Source: Burkholderiaceae bacterium
Lineage (GTDB): Bacteria; Pseudomonadota; Gammaproteobacteria; Burkholderiales; Burkholderiaceae_E
Direction of reading: 5' to 3'
Length of the DNA stretch: 39,809 bases
Assembly (NCBI GenBank): GCA_021463505.1
Contig: JAJTYR010000031.1
Location: 1-39,809 of the forward strand
Shown one piece after another: positions 33,449 to 39,809 of this stretch (position 1 is the stretch's first letter; every line of letters starts with the position of its first letter). Made by a program: the position numbers and the translations under genes. A model generated the notes under the pieces. It searched no databases. It was not told the DNA's origin and saw nothing but the letters and a program-made list of their open reading frames with translations.

Positions 33449-34810
33449 ATGCATATCCACATCCTCGGCATCTGCGGCACCTTCATGGGCGGTATCGCCG
33501 CGATTGCGACGCAGGCCGGACACCGTGTCACCGGCTGCGATGCCAACGTCTATCCGCCGATGAGCGAGCAACTGCGCGCGCTCGGGATCGAGCTGATCGA
33601 AGGTTTCGACGCATCGCAGCGCGCGATCCACCCCGATCTCTGGGTCGTGGGCAACGTCGTCGCGCGCGGCAATCCGCTGATCGAGGCCATTCTGGATGCG
33701 CGCGAGCCCTACACCTCCGGGCCGCAATGGCTGGCCGAGCAAGTCCTGCGACAAAAGTGGGTGCTCGCAATCGCAGGAACGCACGGCAAGACGACGACCG
33801 CATCGATGCTGGCGTGGATCCTCGAGGCAGCCGGACGGCAGCCGGGGTTCCTGATCGGTGGCGTACCGGCGGACTTCCCGGTTTCGGCACGGCTCGGCAC
33901 AGGCGAACTGTTCGTCATCGAGGCCGACGAGTACGACACCGCGTTCTTCGACAAGCGCTCGAAGTTCGTGCACTACCGGCCGCACACTGCGGTGCTGAAC
34001 AACCTCGAGTTCGATCACGCCGATATCTTCCCGGATCTTGCAGCGATCGAGACGCAATTCCATCATCTGGTGCGTACCGTGCCGCGCAACGGCCGCATCG
34101 TGGTCAACGCGACCGAGCCGGCGCTCGCGCGCGTGCTGGCGCGTGGGCTGTGGAGCGAACGCGAGGATTTCCTGTCGCCGCAGGGATGGTCGCTCGATGC
34201 GGTCGAGGAGCGCTCGGAGACGACGACGTTCGACGTGCATTTCGGCGGGCGCTTGCTCGGCCGTTGCAGCCTCGCCTTGCCTGGCGCGCACAGTCGCGCC
34301 AACGCGCTGGCAGCGACTGCGGCGGCGCGTCACGCCGGCGTGGAACCGGCGCGTGCGATCGAGGCGCTGGGCGCGTTCGGCGGCGTGCGTCGGCGGCTCG
34401 AATGGCGGGGCCGGGCGGGCGATGTCGCCGTGATCGACGATTTCGCGCATCATCCGACGGCGATCGCCACCACGCTGGCCGGCCTGCGCGAGCGCCTGGG
34501 TGCCTCGGCACGCATTCTCGCGGTGCTCGAACCGCGCTCGAACACGATGAAGCTGGGCACGATGGCCGCGCAATTGCCTGCCAGTCTGGCCGCGGCCGAC
34601 CAGGTCTTCTGCTTCAGCGGCGGACTGGGTTGGGACGTGGGCGCAGCGCTGGCACCGCTGGGCGCACGGGCGCGGGTGGAGCCCGACTTCGAACGGCTGG
34701 TCGCAGCCGTCGTCGCGGCAGCGCGCCCGGGCGACACGATCCTGGTGATGAGCAACGGCGGCTTCGGCGGCATTCACCAGCGCCTGCTCGACGCGCTGGC
34801 GGCGCGCTGA
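33449..34810 (+). CDS. mpl: UDP-MurNAc:L-Ala-gamma-D-Glu-meso-DAP ligase
   Basis: A 453-residue Mur-family ligase that re-attaches recycled tripeptide to UDP-MurNAc. The N-terminus HIHILGICGTFMGGIAAIA is the Mpl form of the MurC dinucleotide-like site; GTHGKTTTASML near residue 110 is the ATP loop; EADEYDTAFFDKRSKF, NNLEFDHADIFPD and DDFAHHPTAI follow. MurC (which adds L-Ala) is distinguished by the GTFMGG variant and by the length. With AmpD and the lytic transglycosylase this completes three steps of murein recycling in the window. Confidence 0.95.
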   Translation: MHIHILGICGTFMGGIAAIATQAGHRVTGCDANVYPPMSEQLRALGIELIEGFDASQRAIHPDLWVVGNVVARGNPLIEAILDAREPYTSGPQWLAEQVLRQKWVLAIAGTHGKTTTASMLAWILEAAGRQPGFLIGGVPADFPVSARLGTGELFVIEADEYDTAFFDKRSKFVHYRPHTAVLNNLEFDHADIFPDLAAIETQFHHLVRTVPRNGRIVVNATEPALARVLARGLWSEREDFLSPQGWSLDAVEERSETTTFDVHFGGRLLGRCSLALPGAHSRANALAATAAARHAGVEPARAIEALGAFGGVRRRLEWRGRAGDVAVIDDFAHHPTAIATTLAGLRERLGASARILAVLEPRSNTMKLGTMAAQLPASLAAADQVFCFSGGLGWDVGAALAPLGARARVEPDFERLVAAVVAAARPGDTILVMSNGGFGGIHQRLLDALAAR

Positions 34811-34814
34811 CGTG

Positions 34815-35489
34815 ATGGCGCCCGGGTTCCCGGACCCGGCGCATCGCGCCGGGCAGCACGGTGGCGGTACCGCGATCGCGCCGCCCCGCCTCGTCTACCT
34901 GCACGGTTTTCGCTCGTCACCCCGGTCGTTCAAGGCGCAGTTGCTCGCGGCCCGGCTGGGCGAGCTCGGGTTCGCGGGGTGCTTCGCCTGCCCGCAACTG
35001 CCCGCCTCGCCGGCGGCGGCCGTCGATCTGGTCCTGCGCGACATCGCGCCCCGGCGTACCGACACCCTGGTGGGCAGTTCGCTGGGCGGCTATTACGCGA
35101 CCTGGGTGGCCGAACGCAGCGGCTGCCGTGCGGTGCTGCTCAATCCGGCAATCTTCCCGGCGCGCGATCTGGCGTCCCACACCGGGGTCCAGCGCATGTA
35201 CCACAGCGATGGCGCGTTCGTATTCGAACCGCGGTATCTCGATGAACTGGCGCAACTCGAGGTGGCGGCGCCGACCCGGTTGCAGCGCTACCTGCTGATC
35301 GCGGCCAAGGGCGACGAACTGCTCGACTGGCGCGAGATGGTCGCGAAGTACCGCGGCGCGCCGAAGATCCTGCTCGACGGCAGCGATCACGGTCTGTCGG
35401 ACTTCGCCACGCTCGTCGACCGTGTGCTCGCGTTCGCCGGGCTGGGCGGCGGCGCAATCGATTCGGACCCTCCTGCGGAGCAGACATGA
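34815..35489 (+). CDS. YqiA-like alpha/beta-hydrolase esterase
   Basis: A 224-residue hydrolase of the YqiA/UPF0227 type. [17 protein letters not shown] opens the fold, the nucleophile elbow G-S-S-L-G-G-Y is present, and the acid and His are in GDELLDW and [10 protein letters not shown]. coli YqiA hydrolyses short acyl esters; the natural substrate is unknown. The start is ATG 34815 (or the GTG just before it); 20 or so N-terminal residues precede the fold. The stop overlaps the start of the next gene as ATGA. Confidence 0.85.
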   Translation: MAPGFPDPAHRAGQHGGGTAIAPPRLVYLHGFRSSPRSFKAQLLAARLGELGFAGCFACPQLPASPAAAVDLVLRDIAPRRTDTLVGSSLGGYYATWVAERSGCRAVLLNPAIFPARDLASHTGVQRMYHSDGAFVFEPRYLDELAQLEVAAPTRLQRYLLIAAKGDELLDWREMVAKYRGAPKILLDGSDHGLSDFATLVDRVLAFAGLGGGAIDSDPPAEQT

Positions 35490-36226
35490 GACTGAAGGAC
35501 AAGGTGGCGATCATCACCGGGGCGACCGGCGGGATCGGGATGGCGAGCGCGCGCAAGTTCGCGCGCGAGGGCGCGCGCGTGGTGATCGCCGACCTCGATG
35601 CCGCGCGTGTCGAGGCCGCGCGCGCCGAACTCGCTGCCCGCGGCGCCCAGGCGCTCGGGGTGCCACTGGACGTGACCGACGAAGCCAGTGTGACGGCGAT
35701 GGTGGCGGCGGTGAAGACGGCCTGGGGCCGCATCGATTGCCTGTTGAACAATGCCGGCGTCACGCAGGATGCGCGGCTGGTGAAGATGAGCGCCGCCGGG
35801 TTCGACCGTGTGATCGAGGTGAACCTGAAGGGCGTGTTCCTGTGCACCCGGGCGGTCGCCGACACGATGATCGCGCAAGGTTCGGGGGTGATCCTGAACG
35901 CTTCGTCGGTCGTCGGCCTGTACGGCAACTTCGGGCAGACGAACTACGCAGCGACCAAGGCGGGGCTGATCGGCATGACCCGGACCTGGGCGCGCGAGCT
36001 GGGTCCGAAAGGGGTGCGCGCGATCGCCGTGTGCCCGGGCTTCGTCGTCACCCCGATCCTCGACTCGATTCCGCCGGCGGTGATGCACAGGATGGTCGAG
36101 AAAGTGCCCCTGGGCCGCCTCGGCCAGCCCGACGAGATCGCCAACGTCTACGCCTTCCTCGCCTCGGACGAGGCGTCCTACATCAACGGTGCGGTCATCG
36201 AGGTTTCCGGCGGGATCACGCTGTAG
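35486..36226 (+). CDS. FabG-like short-chain dehydrogenase/reductase
   Basis: A 246-residue classical [13 protein letters not shown] (11-20) binds NAD(P); NNAGVTQDA is the family N-N-A-G motif; the catalytic set is Asn113-Ser141-Tyr154-Lys158; the C-terminus [14 protein letters not shown] is typical of 3-oxoacyl-ACP reductases. It resembles FabG closely, but the usual fab neighbours are absent, so it may act on another 3-oxoacyl substrate (for example a PhaB or ring-oxidation role). GGAG lies before the ATG, which overlaps the esterase stop. Confidence 0.88.
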   Translation: MRLKDKVAIITGATGGIGMASARKFAREGARVVIADLDAARVEAARAELAARGAQALGVPLDVTDEASVTAMVAAVKTAWGRIDCLLNNAGVTQDARLVKMSAAGFDRVIEVNLKGVFLCTRAVADTMIAQGSGVILNASSVVGLYGNFGQTNYAATKAGLIGMTRTWARELGPKGVRAIAVCPGFVVTPILDSIPPAVMHRMVEKVPLGRLGQPDEIANVYAFLASDEASYINGAVIEVSGGITL

Positions 36227-36267
36227 CCCGCAGGGTCCGGCCGAGTGGCCGGCGCGCGGGCGCCGAC

Positions 36268-36287
36268 GGACGCCGACGGACGCGCCG
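36268..36287. repeat. short direct repeat before the RNB nuclease
   Basis: About two copies of GCCGACGGAC lie in tandem near 36262-36282 within the 98-base gap 36227-36324, which also has a CCGGCC/GGCCGG inverted repeat just after the reductase stop. No T run follows, so termination is doubtful. Confidence 0.5.
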
Positions 36288-36308
36288 GGGCGGTGCGCGG
36301 CGCGCCTC

Positions 36309-36314
36309 TATAAT
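36309..36314 (+). promoter_or_regulatory. consensus -10 (TATAAT) of the RNB nuclease operon
   Basis: A perfect TATAAT lies only 10 bases before the ATG at 36325, so the transcript would begin about 3-4 bases before the start codon. No -35 match is found 16-18 bases upstream, and there is no Shine-Dalgarno between. Confidence 0.6.
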
Positions 36315-36324
36315 CGACCGTCTG

Positions 36325-38283
36325 ATGAAGCACCTCCTGTTCGACGACAACGGCGAGTTCAGGGCGGGCTCGATCCTGTCCGAGGCGGGCGCCAGCCTCC
36401 AGGTCGAACTGGCCAGCGGCAAGCGTGTGAAGATCAAGTCCGCCCACGTCCTGCTGCGTTTCGACGTGCCGGCCGCCGACACGTTGCTGCCGGCCGCGCG
36501 CAGCCTGGCCGAGGAGATCGACACCGCTTTCCTGTGGGAGTGCGCGCCGCAGCAGGAGTTCGCCTTCGACGAACTGGCCCGCGACTACTTCGGCCACGCC
36601 CCGGGGCCCGTCGAGGCCACCGCGTTGCTGCTGAAACTGCACGGCGCGCCGGTGCACTTCCACCGCAAGGGCCGCGGCCGATTCCGGCCGGCGCCGCCCG
36701 AGACGCTGGCCGCCGCACTGGCGGCGATCGAGCGGCGCCGCCAGCAGGAAGAGGCGATCGGGGCGCAGGCGATGGCGATGGCCGCCGGGCAATTGCCCCC
36801 TGGGATTGCCGCGCAGGCCGCGCAACTGCTGGCGCGCCCCGACAAGTCCTCGCTCGCCTGGAAGGCGCTCGAACAGGCACTCGCCCTCACGCGCCAGACG
36901 CCCGAGCGGCTGCTGCTGGCGCTCGGCGCCTTCGAATCGCCACGGGCACTGCACATCGCGCGCTTTGCCGCCGAATACTTTCCGCACGGTTTCGGTTTTC
37001 ACCTGTGCAGCGGCCCGCCGGACGATGTGGTCGCGCGGTTGCCCGCGTTGCCGCTGGCCGAGGCCGAGGCGTTTTCGATCGACGATTCCACGACCACCGA
37101 GATCGACGACTGCCTGTCGGTGCAGGCGCTGGCCGACGGGCGCTGGCGGGTCGGTGTGCACATCGCGGCGCCGGGGTTGGGGATCGCGCCGGGCAATGGT
37201 CTGGATGCGCTGGCGCGCGAGCGCATGTCCACGATCTACATGCCGGGCGACAAGGTCACGATGCTGCCCGGGGCGGTGATCGAGGCGTTCTCGCTCGACG
37301 CCGGACGCCAGGCACCGGTGTTGTCGCTCTACGTCGATCTGGACGCGCACGGCGAGCGCGTGGTGTCGCGCCACACACGCGCCGAGCGCATCCGCATCGT
37401 CGACAACCTGCGCCACGACCTGCTCGACGGCGCGCTCGGCGAGGAGGCGCTCGACGAGGAGGTGCTGGCGGGCGACGCGCCGATCGATCACCCGCGTGGC
37501 GCAGCGTTGCGCGTGCTCTGGCGCCTGACGCTGGCGCTGTCGGCGCAGCGCGAACGCGTGCGCGGCAAGCCCGAGCCACGCGCCAGGGCCGACTTCAATT
37601 TCTACCTGGAGCGCGCCAACGGCGACGAGCGCGTGCGCATCGTGCAGCGGCGCCGCGATGCGCCGCTCGATCGCATCGTCGCCGAGATGATGATCCTCGC
37701 CAACAGCGAGTGGGCGCTGATGCTGGCCGATCACGGCGTGCCCGCCGTCTATCGTTCGCAGCAGGCCGGGCGCGTGAAGACCGGCACGCATCCGCTGCCG
37801 CACCAGGGGCTCGGTGTTGCGCAGTACATGTGGTCGACCTCGCCGCTGCGCCGCTATGCCGACCTGGTGAACCAGCGACAGCTGCTCGCGGTGCTGGCCG
37901 GCGAGAAGCCGCCGTTCGGCCAGAACGACGCCGGGCTGTTTTCGATCATCAGCGCATTCGAAGCGCGCCATGCCGCGTACCTCGATTTCCAGCACCGGAT
38001 GGAGCGCTACTGGTGCCTGCGCTGGGTCGGGCAGGAAGGCCTGGGACGCGCCGAGGCGGTTGCGGTGCGCGACGACCTGGTGCGGCTCGCTGCGGCGCCG
38101 CTCTACTTCAGGTTGCCTGGCGCGCCGGCGATCGCCCCCGGACGCCGTGTCGTGGTCGACCTGCTTGCCACCGACGAGATCGACCTGTCGATCGAAGCGC
38201 GCTTCGTCGAACTCGGCGCTGCGCCCGACACCGGCGAGCCGCTCGACGACGGCGAGGACGCGCTCGTCGAGCAGACGGCATGA
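36325..38283 (+). CDS. RNase II/R-family (RNB domain) exoribonuclease
   Basis: A 652-residue 3'-5' exoribonuclease. The RNB catalytic motif is at 253-262 and reads D-D-S-T-T-T-E-I-D-D. Compared with E. coli RNase II (Asp201, 207, 209, 210), three Asp are kept and the second is Glu259. Later motifs WSTSPLRRYADLVNQRQL and an S1-like tail fit the family. The N-terminal part (LLFDDNGEFRAGSILSEAG) is unlike the RNase R cold-shock modules. Gene order RNB nuclease-tonB-aroE is known to me from Burkholderiales. The promoter suggests a nearly leaderless mRNA. Confidence 0.88.
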   Translation: MKHLLFDDNGEFRAGSILSEAGASLQVELASGKRVKIKSAHVLLRFDVPAADTLLPAARSLAEEIDTAFLWECAPQQEFAFDELARDYFGHAPGPVEATALLLKLHGAPVHFHRKGRGRFRPAPPETLAAALAAIERRRQQEEAIGAQAMAMAAGQLPPGIAAQAAQLLARPDKSSLAWKALEQALALTRQTPERLLLALGAFESPRALHIARFAAEYFPHGFGFHLCSGPPDDVVARLPALPLAEAEAFSIDDSTTTEIDDCLSVQALADGRWRVGVHIAAPGLGIAPGNGLDALARERMSTIYMPGDKVTMLPGAVIEAFSLDAGRQAPVLSLYVDLDAHGERVVSRHTRAERIRIVDNLRHDLLDGALGEEALDEEVLAGDAPIDHPRGAALRVLWRLTLALSAQRERVRGKPEPRARADFNFYLERANGDERVRIVQRRRDAPLDRIVAEMMILANSEWALMLADHGVPAVYRSQQAGRVKTGTHPLPHQGLGVAQYMWSTSPLRRYADLVNQRQLLAVLAGEKPPFGQNDAGLFSIISAFEARHAAYLDFQHRMERYWCLRWVGQEGLGRAEAVAVRDDLVRLAAAPLYFRLPGAPAIAPGRRVVVDLLATDEIDLSIEARFVELGAAPDTGEPLDDGEDALVEQTA

Positions 38284-38308
38284 CCCCGGGCTGCGAGGTG
38301 CGCGCGCG

Positions 38309-39223
38309 ATGAGACCCGTCCTTTTCGCCTGGCCGCGCCACCTCTCGCCGGCCACGCTGTGGCAGCGTGACCCGCTGGCGTTCGCGATCGTCGTCTCGGT
38401 GCTGCTGCACGCGCTGGCGCTGATGCTGCGCTTCGCGCCGCCGGCGCCGCTGAAGCTCGCTCCGATCGACCCGCAGCTCGAGGTGATCCTGCTCAACGCG
38501 CGCACCGACGCGAAGCCGCTGAAACCGGAGGTGGTGGCGCAGGCCAGCATGCAGGGCGGCGGAGACCGTGACACGGGACGCGCGCGTTCGCCGCTGCCGG
38601 CCGAGCTGCAGGCACGCGACGGCGACGACCTGGTGCCGCGCCGCAAGCGTCTTGCCGAACTCGAGGCGCAGCAGCGCAAGCTGCTGGCGCTCGCGCGCGG
38701 GCCGCAGGCCGCGCTGCGCGAGGGCGAGCGCTCCGACGAGCCGCGCGCGGCGGTCTCCGGCGACGACGACCGCAACGTCGACGCGGTGATCGCGCGGCTG
38801 CAGGCGCAGATCGACCGGCAGATCTCCGACTACAACAAGCGCCCGAAGCGCCTCACTTACGGCGTCAACGCGGTGGGCGTCAGCTATGCCCGCTACGTCG
38901 ACGACTGGGCGGCGCGCATCGAAAAACTCGGCACCGCGCGTTATCCGCCGGAGGCGCGCGGCCGCATGTACGACTCGCTGGTGATCACGGTGGAGATCGA
39001 CAGGCACGGCAACGTGGTCGACGTGATCGTCAACCGCAAGTCGAAGTACGAGGTGCTCAACCGGGCGGTCAGGCAGATCGTGCACGCCGGTGCGCCGTAC
39101 GAGCGCTTCACGCCCGAGATGGCGCGCGAAGGCGACATCCTGCAGATCGTGCGCACCTGGACCTTCACCAACGACACGCTCGAAACCGCGTCGGTGAGCC
39201 CTGCCAGGGGCGCGCGCCGATGA
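38309..39223 (+). CDS. TonB-family energy-transducing protein
   Basis: A 304-residue inner-membrane protein. One membrane helix near 23-43 (LAFAIVVSVLLHALALMLRF) follows a short cytoplasmic start. A long periplasmic linker (60-170) is charged, with a coiled-coil-like RKRLAELEAQQRKLLALA, not the Pro-rich rod of classic TonB. The C-terminal TonB domain has YPPEARGRMYDSLVITVEID, NVVDVIVNRKS and FTPEMAREGDILQIVRTW. It may transmit force to the outer membrane or act in envelope assembly; no ExbBD is nearby. GAGGTG precedes the ATG, and the stop overlaps aroE as ATGA. Confidence 0.85.
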   Translation: MRPVLFAWPRHLSPATLWQRDPLAFAIVVSVLLHALALMLRFAPPAPLKLAPIDPQLEVILLNARTDAKPLKPEVVAQASMQGGGDRDTGRARSPLPAELQARDGDDLVPRRKRLAELEAQQRKLLALARGPQAALREGERSDEPRAAVSGDDDRNVDAVIARLQAQIDRQISDYNKRPKRLTYGVNAVGVSYARYVDDWAARIEKLGTARYPPEARGRMYDSLVITVEIDRHGNVVDVIVNRKSKYEVLNRAVRQIVHAGAPYERFTPEMAREGDILQIVRTWTFTNDTLETASVSPARGARR

Positions 39224-39809
39224 CCGATCGCTACGCGGTGATCGGCAACCCGGTGGCGCACAGCCGCTCGCCGTCGATCCACGCGCACTTTGCGCGACAG
39301 ACCGGGCAGGACCTCGAATACGGGCGGCTGCTCGCGCCGCTCGACGGCTTCGTGGTGGCGGTCGAGCGCTTTCGCGACGCGGGGGGCTGCGGCCTGAACG
39401 TGACGCTGCCGTTCAAGTCCGAGGCGCACGCGTGGGCCGCGCGGCGCAGCGCGCGCGCGCAGGTAGCGGGCGCGGTCAACACGTTGCGCTTCGATCGCGA
39501 CGGAGCCTGGGGCGACAACACCGACGGCGCAGGCCTGGTGCGCGACCTCGAAGACCGGCTCGGCGTGGCGCTGGCGGGCCGTTCGGTATTGATTCTCGGG
39601 GCCGGCGGCGCCACGCGCGGCGTGATCGGTCCGCTGATCGAAGCGGGCGTGGCCCGGCTGACGATCGCCAACCGGACGGCGCCGCGCGCGATCGCGCTGG
39701 TCGACGAATTCGCAGGAATGGCGGCCGGCCGACTGCGCGGCTGTGGCTTCGACGACGCCGGTGACGGTCATGACCTGCTGGTGAACGCGACCTCGGCGGG
39801 GCTCGCCGG
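39220..39809 (+). CDS. aroE: shikimate dehydrogenase, 3' end cut by window
   Basis: The first 196 codons of a shikimate dehydrogenase (NADP-dependent reduction of 3-dehydroshikimate). YAVIGNPVAHSRSPSIHAHF is the shikimate-binding start; NVTLPFK carries the catalytic Lys, GAVNTL and GDNTDGAG the catalytic Asp; LGAGGATRGVIGPL is the NADP fold; NATSAGL is reached just before the edge. About 75-85 residues are missing by window truncation, not by mutation. The start overlaps the TonB-like gene stop. Confidence 0.95.
   Translation, partial: MTDRYAVIGNPVAHSRSPSIHAHFARQTGQDLEYGRLLAPLDGFVVAVERFRDAGGCGLNVTLPFKSEAHAWAARRSARAQVAGAVNTLRFDRDGAWGDNTDGAGLVRDLEDRLGVALAGRSVLILGAGGATRGVIGPLIEAGVARLTIANRTAPRAIALVDEFAGMAAGRLRGCGFDDAGDGHDLLVNATSAGLA

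Noticed and set aside
35486-36226. Calling the SDR fabG outright
   Set aside because: The catalytic set and C-terminus fit, but the fabD-fabG-acpP-fabF neighbourhood is absent, so the fatty-acid role is not shown.
36178-38775. Long minus-strand frame opposite the RNB nuclease
   Set aside because: Arg/His/Gln-rich composition without domains; the plus strand has a clear RNB enzyme.

Overview
The window is very GC-rich, densely coding bacterial chromosome. Gene content and order suggest a betaproteobacterium, most likely Burkholderiales. The pointers are a pilS-pilR-ampD block followed by a lysine/alanine-rich histone H1-like gene and yggT, the aroQ-accB-accC-prmA-DUF3426 run, a PP0621-type gene, a ypjD gene divergent from ffh, and an RNB nuclease-tonB-aroE run. 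This placement is inference from family knowledge; no database was searched. No tRNA, rRNA, CRISPR array, transposase or prophage gene was seen.

Layout. 1-160: 95-bp tandem repeat with several nested inverted repeats. 160-775: two small minus-strand genes, one an apparently shortened DUF2784 protein. 891-5140: DapA-superfamily aldolase, class II fumarase and an ABC exporter. 5135-8747: rppH and proS back to back, a lytic transglycosylase, and a MarR regulator on the minus strand. 8785-15037: acyl-CoA ligase plus a five-gene branched-chain-amino-acid-type (Liv/HAAT) ABC importer; with the divergent marR this looks like a regulated uptake-and-activation unit for an organic (perhaps aromatic) acid. 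15040-16562: two overlapping cell-wall genes (LysM L,D-transpeptidase and YcbK/DUF882). 16563-19389 (minus): ffh followed by an FAD-linked oxidase. 19412-24294 (plus): ypjD, PP0621-type, pilS, pilR and ampD, mostly with 1-4 base overlaps. 24295-24956: 660 bases between ampD and the histone gene, holding a 44-codon ORF that resembles the start of a betaproteobacterial NrdB, a promoter candidate, inverted repeats and a terminator. 24957-26453: histone H1-like gene, yggT and yggU. 26432-33413 (minus): conserved hypothetical, tlpA-like, aroQ, accB, accC, prmA, DUF3426 protein and a PfkB kinase, in transcription order. 33449-39809 (plus): mpl, YqiA-like esterase, SDR reductase, RNB nuclease, TonB-like protein and aroE (cut by the window edge).

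Most of this is ordinary housekeeping. The parts most worth a second look are the foldable 95-bp repeat at the left edge, the possible remnant of a lost or moved nrd locus next to the histone gene, the 37-bp marR/CoA-ligase divergent region whose inverted repeat covers both candidate -10 elements, and several genes whose best -10 hexamer lies so close to the start codon that the transcript would be nearly leaderless.
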